Source: Ophioderma brevispina
Lineage: Eukaryota > Echinodermata > Ophiuroidea > Amphilepidida > Ophiodermatidae
NCBI GenBank assembly: GCA_023653785.1
Contig: JAMKCH010072670.1
Coordinates: 45,439 to 109,438 of the forward strand
DNA: 64,000 bases
Direction of reading: 5' to 3'
The first letter of the stretch is position 1, and each line of letters starts with the position of its first letter. The translations under genes and the position numbers were made by a program. This document shows positions 56,340 through 64,000 of the stretch, one piece after another. A model generated the notes under the pieces. The model was not told the DNA's origin and did no database searches. It worked only from the letters and a program-made list of their open reading frames with translations.

Positions 56340-56395
56340 GCATGATATGCCTATAAAGGTCATTGACCTTGACCTTGAATTCTGAACAACGCAGC
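56340..56395 (+). repeat. AGGTCA cluster
   Basis: AAAGGTCATTGACCTTGACC at 56356-56375, with half-sites in both orientations, like the other clusters at 9748, 36152 and 37140. Confidence 0.5.
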
Positions 56396-56747
56396 TGCCC
56401 GAAGGCCCGCCAGGACAATTTTTGTTCAAATAATTCAATATAGACCTACAAGAAATATACAAAAAGTCTTTTTATAGAATTTTTTCAGGTTTGAATCGAT
56501 ATGGCCCCATCACTATATTTGTAACACAGAAGACTATACCATACCATGTGATTCGTTTCTCCGTCTATGGATATCATGATATTGGCATCAGCTCCTTGTG
56601 GAAATGATATATACTGCAAAGTGTCTGTTTCTGACTGGAACTGCAACCAAAGTGTTACACATCGGGTATTGGAATTCATTGGACTAAACTTAAAGGTGTA
56701 CTCTGCAATTCCCGCACCTTCATTTTATTAAGTGTTCACTTTCAGAA

Positions 56748-56955
56748 GATATCCTTGAGAAAAGCTATATTCACAACTGTTAGCTGATCCCGACTTTGTC
56801 GGTTTTGTGTATGAGCAAATGCTCGTTTCCCACTGTCCCATAGGCACTTGTGCTTAGTTCTGTCCGTTGAGGACAGAAAATACAAAATTGCGAATTTTTA
56901 CAGACACGACCGAATTGCACGTAAGATTTGGCACACATGGATTGGGCTATTCCAG
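56748..56955 (+). repeat. Dispersed repeat, copy 2 of a pair
   Basis: Partner of 49218-49430, same orientation. Confidence 0.8.
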
Positions 56956-56999
56956 GAAGTTATTCCACACCCCCCCCAAAGATGACAATTTCAAAATTC

Positions 57000-57080
57000 G
57001 AAAGACTAGGGAATTCCCAAGCTGTTGTTTTTACAAATTATGAGGGTGGGAATTCCCAAGCGGTTTTGACAAATATCAGG
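57000..57080. repeat. Two GGGAATTCCC units, 39 bp apart
   Basis: Perfect GGGAATTCCC at 57009-57018 and 57048-57057, each followed by AAGC and a TTTTnACAAAT phrase. Separate from, but sharing its core with, the 50-bp minisatellite at 57770-58260. Confidence 0.7.
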
Positions 57081-57129
57081 TGGGGGCGGAAGTAAAAAGA
57101 ATGTGTTAGGAATGGAATCGGTGGGGGGT

Positions 57130-57665
57130 GATGGTTTGTGTTAGAGGATCCAAAATCAGGGGTAATGGTGTTTTGTGGTGTGTTGTAAGGAATTAGTTAA
57201 GCGAGTGACGATTGTTATAAGGGGCCCGCGTGCATACATGATACGGACGCTCCTAACTTGACATGGCCCGCTTTTTTTAAAGCTGGGGCGGATTGGGAAA
57301 AAAGTCAGGGGTTTTACACCCGGCTCCTTATTCACACTGACTGCGATGTACATGTTTAAAGTTGGGATAATCTCTTTGTAACACGGGAAAGAAGGTTCCC
57401 TTATAACGTACCAGAGAACGGAGAAGGGGATATGCTTTCATGAAATTTGAAAACATTACAAGTGGAACAGGGAGAGAAGGCCGGTAATTCTGTATTGAAT
57501 CAATAGTGGTATACAGATCAAGATCAAATCAAGAAAGAATTGGTAGTAACCGAAATAAATCACAGCAAGTGCCACGACCCCCCCAGGATTCGAACCCGGG
57601 AATTTTGAGGAATAAATTTGCTCCACAGGCATGCACCATAACCGCTAGGCAACGCTCTACCCTGG
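57130..57665. mobile_element. Inverted-repeat/tRNA-like composite, copy 2
   Basis: 57205-57355 matches 14688-14820: CATGATACGGACGCTC, CATGGCCCGCTTT, AGTCAGGGGTTTTACAC and CTGACTGCGATGTACATG. About 210 bases of extra sequence follow. Then comes the tRNA-like end at 57570-57665 with an inverted B box GGATTCGAACC and CCGCTAGGCAACGCTC, matching 14840-14945. Confidence 0.7.
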
Positions 57666-57769
57666 AACGTGTATGGGTGTTTCTGATTAATTTTACTTTG
57701 AAAAGGGAAACAAAATGGTAAAAAAATTATACTTTTAAAGAACGGGATTTTTAACCAACCCCAACGATG

Positions 57770-58260
57770 AATCTTCACAGGCCCCAAACTACTGGTTTTT
57801 ATGGGCCATTCCCAAATACCAAAGATTGACATCGGTAAATACAGCCCTTATGGAATCACAAATTATACCCAAAGAGGATAGGGAATGGATGACCCGTATG
57901 GGAATTCCCAAAAACCAAGTGACAACCGCGTGAGAAATGGCTGGCCTATGGGAATTCCCAAAAAGCCAAAAAGGACAGCTGTTGAATGGCGCTGTCTCCT
58001 GTGGGAATTCCCTAAACCCAAAGATGATAACCGTGAAATGGCTGGCCTTTATGGGAATTCCCAAAACCCAAAGATGACAACTGTGAAATGGCTGGGCTTT
58101 ATGGGAATTCCCAAAGCCTAAAGATGACAACCGTGAAATGGCTGGCATTTATGGGAATTCCCAAACGTGACATCCATATCTGTGAAATGACAGGCCCTAT
58201 GGGAAATCTCAAATACCCAAATATGATATTTATGTCATGGCTGGCCCAAACGCGAAATGC
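57770..58260 (+). repeat. 50-bp minisatellite with GGGAATTCCC
   Basis: Perfect GGGAATTCCC at 57900, 57950, 58003, 58053, 58103 and 58153 (steps 50, 53, 50, 50, 50), with degenerate units on both sides. Consensus elements per unit are ATGGGAATTCCCAAA, CCAAAGATGACAACCG and TGAAATGGCTGGCC. The 119-, 146-, 78- and 92-codon ORFs over it are repeat artefacts. Confidence 0.95.
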
Positions 58261-58566
58261 CACCCAAAATCGGGGAGGGGGGGGGGGAAATTCGGATATG
58301 GTTTGGTCGGAAATGTGTGACTGTGGACTCGAAACCCTTATCGTATTTCTAAGGGTCATTTGGTAGAAAAGGGTATACCCATTTCTAAGGATTTGTATAT
58401 ACCCATTTTTTTCAAATTTTGAGGCAGTATTGGAGAACATAGAAAAACATTGATGCTTTTGAAACCTGGGGAAATGTGCTGCCGAGCCGACGTAAGGAAA
58501 ATTTGAATCTGCATGAGCTTTGATGCTATTTCCCTGCAATTTTCATATAAATATTATTTAAACCGG

Positions 58567-58725
58567 TTTAGCAGGAGATATGGTCCTCCACCAGCAACGG
58601 TGAAGAATAGGGCACTCTATTCGGTTGACTCTTCACGCAACATTAGTTTCATGCTTTATTCTGATGTCTTCTATGGAGCCCGGACTATGGCTCCCGGCAG
58701 ACCATATTTTACACCGGTATTTTAG
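58567..58725 (+). repeat. Dispersed repeat, copy 2 of a pair
   Basis: Partner of 4008-4200: GGAGATATGGTCCTCC, CGGTTGACTCTTCACGCAAC and ATGGAGCCCGG in order. Confidence 0.7.
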
Positions 58726-58739
58726 CAGCATTTCTAGAA

Positions 58740-59280
58740 AAGCCAGAGTACATAACAAATAAATAAGGATAGCTAATATCTTATTTTATTTGTTATCGTA
58801 ACCCAAAACCTCACAAAATTTAACCTCGAATGAAAACAAATATTTGTGGGGCAAGTTAACGAATTAACACTTTCAGAAGATTTGTGCGTGCAAACTTAAT
58901 TACTATATATTTCACGAGCTACTTCAAACGGTTAATATTGTTGATGAAAAATAACTACCGTTCCCAGATAAATAACACAGACACGGGTAACGCATTCCCT
59001 TTTTTGTTGTTGTGATAGGCTCACTCTCTCGAATTGACGTAAGGATCTCCCTAAACTGGCAATGATTGTTTTCAAAGAAACTGAAAAACCTTTCAGTGAA
59101 ATATCCGTCATTTAGCTAGTTACGTAATGTAAATTTTCCAGATTTCCAAATGCGGGAATGACGCTGTTATTTTCCAGAAGAATTGTCTACCATTCCATTG
59201 TAAAAAATACCGCTTTTCTGTAAATTGTATGTGTTCTTTCATTTTTATTTTCCCATTTTCTTTCTGTTGATCCTTTATTT
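58740..59280. other. No recognised feature
   Basis: AT-rich, without ORFs or repeats I could pair. Confidence 0.35.
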
Positions 59281-59329
59281 TTGCCATTTCGGTTTTTTGC
59301 CGGGGAGGGATCCGCCACTGGGTACCAAA

Positions 59330-59517
59330 ACTGTTTTTATTTGCCATTTGCTTATTTTTTCTTTCTCAGTATTTTTCTCTTTCATTTTTCTCTTTCTGCC
59401 TTTTTCTTTTTCTTATTCATTTCCCCCTCTTTTTCCCCTTTGTCTCCCCTCTCTTTCTTTTCCTTTTTTCTTTCGATTTTTTTCCGGGGCTCCTCTTTCC
59501 CACCCCTGATCTACTAC
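59330..59517. repeat. Polypyrimidine tract ending in an hAT-like terminus
   Basis: A C/T tract of about 150 bp ends CACCCCTGATCTACTACTG at 59517, like the right ends of the hAT-like elements in this window. A second such end, GGGATCCGCCACTG, lies at about 59308-59321. Left ends and target duplications are not identified. Confidence 0.5.
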
Positions 59518-59599
59518 TGTGTGAAATGATTGTTTATCTTGTGTTTATGATGGGAACTACTGGGAGCCCTAGAGAGATGCGTACATTGAGGTACCCTTA

Positions 59600-60340
59600 A
59601 TGCAATTTTAGTCTGTTGCATTATTTTTTTAGACTGTGCTCTAGTGCAATAATTCAATAATTTGTAGTAATATGAATATTAATGAGCTCATTTGCATATT
59701 TTGAAGAAAATTCATTAATTTACTCTTCAGACTAAACCGATTAGTCAAGGAACTTCTAACATGGCACACTGATAGAACATGTCAAGGTCGTGTGCTGTAT
59801 ACTTTTGAGGCAGGTTATGAATATTAATGAGTTCTAACATTTTTTCATTTTTTCAATACAATGTTATAAACCACAGTTGTGGGGGAATCTTAATTACACA
59901 CCGTGTATTTCTTGTTGAGCAATAGGCATTTGGAAGGAATAGGAACGGGCACAGAATATCAGCGTTGCTTAGATGATGAACACCGCGAATCCACATAAGT
60001 CAGTGTTCCTTCACTTGCACACGTAAGGGTACACTAGCTGGCTTGTAGAAAATGAATTTTCTATATTTGAATTCCACAGTACTGTTCATAAATATATATC
60101 CCATACGTCCCAAAAGAAAAATGACTAGCAACCTGATGATCACCGCCAAAAAAAGGGAGGTAGCGTATTTGTGTTGTTAGATCTTGTGTTGTTAGCCTAC
60201 AAAATACAAAGTTGTTTTTCGCCGCAATTACTAGTATTAATGCCCTGTTTTGGGGTATGTTATTTTATGTGTAAAATATATCTGTATTCTTCCAATGACC
60301 TAGACTATCATTGCGAGCAAATTGAAGACATTTCATATTT
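59600..60340. other. No recognised gene
   Basis: AATATTAATGAGCTCATTTG near 59672 resembles the TGAATATTAATTATGC phrase of the 289-bp tandem repeat at 49.5 kb. Otherwise no features. Confidence 0.35.
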
Positions 60341-60353
60341 TGTGAAATTGTGC

Positions 60354-60425
60354 CAGTGCGTTAGGGGGGGGGGGGGTTGCCACCCCTTCAGGTTTTTTCC
60401 TGGCCTTGCTAACCCCCCCCCCTCC
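60354..60425. mobile_element. Possible hAT-like end with G-runs
   Basis: CAGTGCGTTAGGGGGG at 60354 resembles an hAT-like left end, and inverted C-rich sequence (CTTGCTAACCCCCCCCC) follows at 60405-60421. Ends and duplication not resolved. Confidence 0.3.
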
Positions 60426-60856
60426 TTTTGGTGCCAAATTAATTAATGTGTCATTGACATTTTACACTCCTTTTCATGCAAAAACAAACATCCACCGCAC
60501 TGTTAAAAATGAAACTGTAAAAAAACGGCGTTTTGACTGGCAGCTGGGACTCACAACGTGCAGAACGTAAAATAACTGGGTCCGTAAAAATACGAAACTA
60601 TTGCAGGTAACATAAAGTAACAAAGTGAAACCACAGTTTTAACGTTATTGTTGGTTTTGAATTGTTTAAACAATTACAATGTTAATAATTAAAACTTATT
60701 GCAATCTTCTGACATAATTTTAACTTTGTAGCTATGACATCATACAAACGTCGCATATACGTAACCAGCATACATTTTGTTTCATACATATTCAAACTTC
60801 ATGTCATCAGTTATATAATCTTGAATATATTTTTTGTACATGTACCTTACTCAGAT

Positions 60857-60915
60857 TTGAACCAGGGCCTTAAGATTATAAGTCCTATACCTTATCCAAT
60901 ACACTACATAACTTT
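60857..60915 (-). repeat. tRNA-like sequence
   Basis: The minus strand has TGTAGTGTATTGGATAAGG (A-box-like) and CCCTGGTTCAAATCTGA (B box GGTTCAAATC), with ACTTATAATC in the anticodon position. The acceptor arm does not close. Likely a SINE head. Confidence 0.5.
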
Positions 60916-60929
60916 ACAGATATCGGATA

Positions 60930-61470
60930 GTAAAATTAAATATATTAACTCTTTTTTTCAAATTAAGACAAAAAACAAATAAATAAATTAAACAAATATA
61001 CAAAATATACAAAAAGTAGGAATCGAGAATTGTTAAAACTATATCAAAAATAAAAGAGAACATAAGATTTTGCATTTTTGAATGATGTTAGAAGGCAAAA
61101 AGATTTTCATAGTTCATATTCTTACATTAAAAATCCGGTACGTTACAACAGTACGTAATATTGCGGGAGATATGATAACGGTCAGGGTATAAATACTCTT
61201 TCAAAATGTGTAATTAGGCCCAAAAAAACATGTTTTTCTCAGAAGAAATGTGAAAAATCATTATGAAATGCGGTTTTTTTTAGAAAAAATGCTAATGCGA
61301 AATGCGTTTTTTTCTTTTTTTAATGCATTTGTGGCCCACTTTTTTCAAATTTTCATTTTTTTTTCTGAATTTTTGGTATAAAAACAATTTCAAGTGAGTA
61401 AAACCTAAAAAAAAAGTATGAGGTCAAAAACCAATTATAAACAAAATGCACACGGTCTTCATCACTTTCT
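60930..61470. other. AT-rich, no recognised feature
   Basis: Long A and T runs and no ORF of interest. Confidence 0.4.
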
Positions 61471-61480
61471 AAACATTGTG

Positions 61481-61898
61481 CAGTGGCATAACCGGTAAGG
61501 GGGGGGGGGTTGGGTGGGAGGGGGAAGGAGGCAGACTTTCCCCCGGACAACTAAAATGGGGACGGAAAAGTCCCAAAATGGGGACGGGAACGGGAGAAAA
61601 GAAGGGGAAAGAGAAGGAGAAGGAAAGCGGAAAGAGAAGGGAAAGAGGAAAGGAGAGAGAAGGAAAGGAGAGAGAAGAAAAGGGGAAGGGGAGAGAAAAC
61701 GAAGGGAAAGCTAGGTGATCGAGAATGGAATAATGAGTCTGATGTACGGGTGCGCAGGTGGACGCACAGTGTGATCCCCCTTCACAATTTCGAACCGACA
61801 GGAAAAAAATATGCGCTCTCCGGAAAAAAAAAAATCGGTCAGGAAAACTTCTTTAGTCTGCCACCCCCTCCCCCCGATCAGGTCTAGTTACGCGCCTG
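61481..61898. mobile_element. Non-autonomous hAT-like element with purine tract
   Basis: It begins CAGTGGCATAACCGG and ends GGTCTAGTTACGCGCCTG. Flanks are ACATTGTG (61473-61480) and ACAATGTG (61899-61906), an 8-bp duplication with one mismatch. The interior has a G-run near 61499, then a homopurine GGAAAG/GAGAAGG tract at about 61590-61712. Lys/Glu/Arg-rich ORFs over the tract are artefacts. Confidence 0.75.
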
Positions 61899-62091
61899 AC
61901 AATGTGTTTCCCAGCCATAGGAAAAAAATAGTAACTAGCAAATTCACAGATAGTGAAAAACTTTTTGTGCTCATGTTGGAAAACAAAACCCAACTTCTTA
62001 AAGATGGTGGATTTTGTTTTCCTACATGTACAGCTATGTACTTTCTTTTTATTTACTCATTTTACCTGTTTAATTTTTAAAATTTTATTAA

Positions 62092-62434
62092 TAGGCGTAA
62101 ATCCCGGGGGGTGGGGGATATATCCCTCCCAATATTTTGATGAAGGGGATGGTCAATACGATCATTCCCATGTTGATGCCCGTTCATGTGTTTTTGACCA
62201 AAAATAACCTCATATTTTACCAAAATAGTTTAAACTTGAATGGTAAATTTGCGCGAGCTTTGCGCGCATTTTGTTCAAATTACAATTACATCAACGCGTT
62301 TAGCTTCTAAATGGCATTTTTTTTAGCGCGCACATATGCTAGTAATCAGCAAACCCTGTTTCATTCATAATTTTCATAACCCCGGCATCAAACCCATCCC
62401 CCCCCCCCCATGTCAAAAAGAAATTTACGCACTG
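62092..62434. mobile_element. Probable hAT-like non-autonomous element
   Basis: The left end TAGGCGTAAATCC and right end GAAATTTACGCACTG are imperfect inverted repeats. G-runs lie just inside the left end and C-runs just inside the right end. The flanking duplication is unclear in AT-rich sequence. Confidence 0.5.
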
Positions 62435-62439
62435 ATTTA

Positions 62440-63410
62440 TTTTCTTCTGCAAATAACTTTCATCCCTGCCTCTACTGATCTTTATTTTTGCCGATTTGAT
62501 TTTTTTTATGACATGGGAATGTTAACTTTTTGATGTGTTGTCGTTTTGTGTTGCATGTGGTTGGTGGGTTTTGGTTGGAGAGGGTGAATGGGGAGGGGTC
62601 ATTTTTTTACCCTGTTTGCATGATTATTGGCCTTTTTGCTATGCTCCCTTGAGAGTTTTGTGTCGTCACATCTGTCAATTCTTATGATATTCATTTTGTT
62701 TTCTTTCATATGATTTTTTTTCATAGGTTTGTCTTTTTCTTTTGTTTTTTTGGTACCACTCTTTATCGTTTCTATCTTATCCTCTTTTGGTGGGTCCTTT
62801 TTTTTTTTTTTTTTTGCATTTTCTTCTTTTTTCGCATTGTAGACGTTGCCTCTATGTACGAGATGTTGATTGAGAGACGTGCGCTTGGTGGATATTGTCT
62901 GTGTTTTCTCCCTTCACCAGATCGGCCCAAGCTAAAGGAATAAAAATGAAAAAAAAAAGGTTTGCCAATCCAGTGGGCATTTAATTAAAGAATACCTTTT
63001 TGGACCCATCTCACCGCCGGGGGGGGGGGGGAGTGCGGATTCCGACCCCTAGTATCTCGGAAAACGGATTGATAAAATCATATGTGGTCCCAGTGGATAG
63101 CTATGACCCTCCAGTGTCCATTGATACCAAAAAAAGTACAAAATACCTTGTATGACGTCCATGACGTAAAACATGACGTCATCCAAAAATGGCGAAAAAT
63201 CGCAAAATTCATGGTTTTCGCCATTTTTTCAACGCAAAAGTTGGAACGTTTTTGGCATGATGTGTGTTAAAGTATGAACACACATGCTCTTACTACAACT
63301 GATCAAATCAAATAAGACAAAACTAGGGTAATGTATCCTTAGGAAAAAAAACAATGATTTCCCCCTGCTGTTCTGGTAATTTAATGGAAAATAGCTTTTC
63401 ATTCGCACGG
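62440..63410. other. No recognised gene
   Basis: T-rich to about 62830, then mixed, with a G-run at 63019-63030. Short ORFs only. Confidence 0.4.
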
Positions 63411-63412
63411 TG

Positions 63413-63535
63413 GCGATACGCAACGCCGCGTCATAACCGTAGGTCCGATTTTGTTCAAAATGGTATTAAAACGAGCGCAAGGCTCCAAAGAAGAGTCATG
63501 CAGTTCGGCAGTGGGGAAAAAAATACCGAACAGGG
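63413..63535 (+). repeat. Dispersed repeat, copy 2
   Basis: Partner of 1628-1745 in the same orientation. It carries CAACGCCGCGTCATAACCG and GGTCCGATTTTGTTCAAA. Confidence 0.8.
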
Positions 63536-63574
63536 GAGCTGCGACAAAAAATGTCGGGGGGGGGGGTCAAGCCC

Positions 63575-64000
63575 GCTCTTCATAAGGTTCGCTATTTCAT
63601 AAGGGTCGGTTATTCATAAAAGCACATATGTTCGTTAAGTCATAATTTGAAAAAGGTGTTCGCTATTATAAAGAAAAAAAAGGTCGCTATTTCATTAAAT
63701 AGAAAGGGAGGTGTTATTCATAATAAAAAAATAAGGTTCTCTATTATAATAAAAAGGTCCGCTATTCATAATGAGAAAAAGTTCGCTATTCATTATATGA
63801 AATAAGTTCGCTATTCATATAAAAAATTCCGGTCGCTATTCATAATTGAAATAAGGTTCGCTTCATAATATGACACGGTTCGATTTCATAAGTGAAAAAA
63901 AGGTTCGCCTAAATTCATAAAAAAAAAGGGTCGCAATTCATAACAGAAATAAGGGTCATATTCATAAATAGAAAATAAGTCGCTTTCATAATAGAAAATA
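63575..64000 (+). repeat. About 28-30-bp minisatellite running off the window
   Basis: GGTTCGCTATTCATAA followed by an A-rich spacer recurs about 14 times with period near 28-30 bp, with frequent 1-3 base indels. Non-coding. It begins about 40 bp after the dispersed repeat at 63413. Confidence 0.9.

Noticed and set aside
57789..58539. ORFs of 119 and 146 codons with repeated peptide units
   Set aside because: They read through the 50-bp minisatellite on both strands, and the peptide repeats only reflect the DNA repeat.
61476..61718. Lys/Glu/Arg-rich ORFs
   Set aside because: Translations of a purine tract inside an hAT-like element.
63575..64000. CRISPR-like 28-30-bp periodicity
   Set aside because: The whole unit repeats; there are no unique spacers.

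Overview
This 64 kb window looks like intergenic DNA of an animal, most likely a marine invertebrate. I base that on several non-LTR retrotransposon (LINE) lineages, tRNA-derived SINEs, hAT-like and Tc1/mariner-like elements with TA or 8-bp target-site duplications, many tandem repeats, AT-rich composition and no dense long ORFs. The G-run-rich hAT-like elements beginning CAGTGGCGTAACC are, from general knowledge, common in genomes such as echinoderms, hemichordates and amphioxus; the phylum itself is inference. I found no convincing host gene, rRNA, intact tRNA gene or CRISPR array. Frames break every few dozen codons by 1-2 base indels, from old decay, uncorrected long-read errors, or both.

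Layout. 0-3.3 kb: tandem repeats (units about 148, 160-177, 77 and 90-116 bp), with a 1.1 kb Tc1/mariner-like element inserted in the first. 3.3-9.8 kb: a dispersed repeat, a 2.1 kb A-rich/T-poor block, and a minus-strand LINE C-terminus ending in a CGAA-type tail. 10.4-11.6 kb: a minus-strand CR1/L2-type reverse transcriptase (RT). 12.7-17.3 kb: a young 124-bp duplication, an hAT-like element with perfect 8-bp duplications, an inverted-repeat/tRNA-like composite, a microsatellite and a 139-bp tandem repeat. 17.7-20.5 kb: a LINE fragment with extreme one-directional A-to-G change, a LINE ORF1 remnant, and a terminal-inverted-repeat element around a 30-bp perfect palindrome. 20.9-26.1 kb: two plus-strand LINEs of related type.

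28-35 kb: a SINE, tRNA-like heads, a minus-strand LINE, and the first array of a 31-bp satellite. 36.4-40.5 kb: two further arrays of that satellite in opposite orientations, flanking an RTE/LINE fragment. 41.9-46.4 kb: an RTE-type LINE (endonuclease, RT, C-terminus) interrupted by a SINE and by an antisense LINE. The fragment at 38.0-39.4 kb carries the same RTE/antisense-LINE junction, so the nest was duplicated after it formed. 48-53 kb: G-run repeats, a 289-bp tandem repeat, a minus-strand LINE RT and a 330-bp tandem repeat. 53-57 kb: mostly unrecognised sequence. 57-64 kb: a 50-bp minisatellite with GGGAATTCCC in each unit, a second copy of the 14.5 kb composite, hAT-like elements with purine tracts, and a 30-bp minisatellite running off the window end.

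Most interesting: (1) the LINE copy at 17.7-18.0 kb, whose differences from its relative at 7.1 kb are almost all A-to-G on the LINE sense strand, as expected of a genomic fossil of an A-to-I edited transcript; (2) the 31-bp satellite in which each monomer carries a GTCC-N2-4-GGAC dyad about three helical turns from the next, organised as a four-monomer 125-bp higher-order unit.
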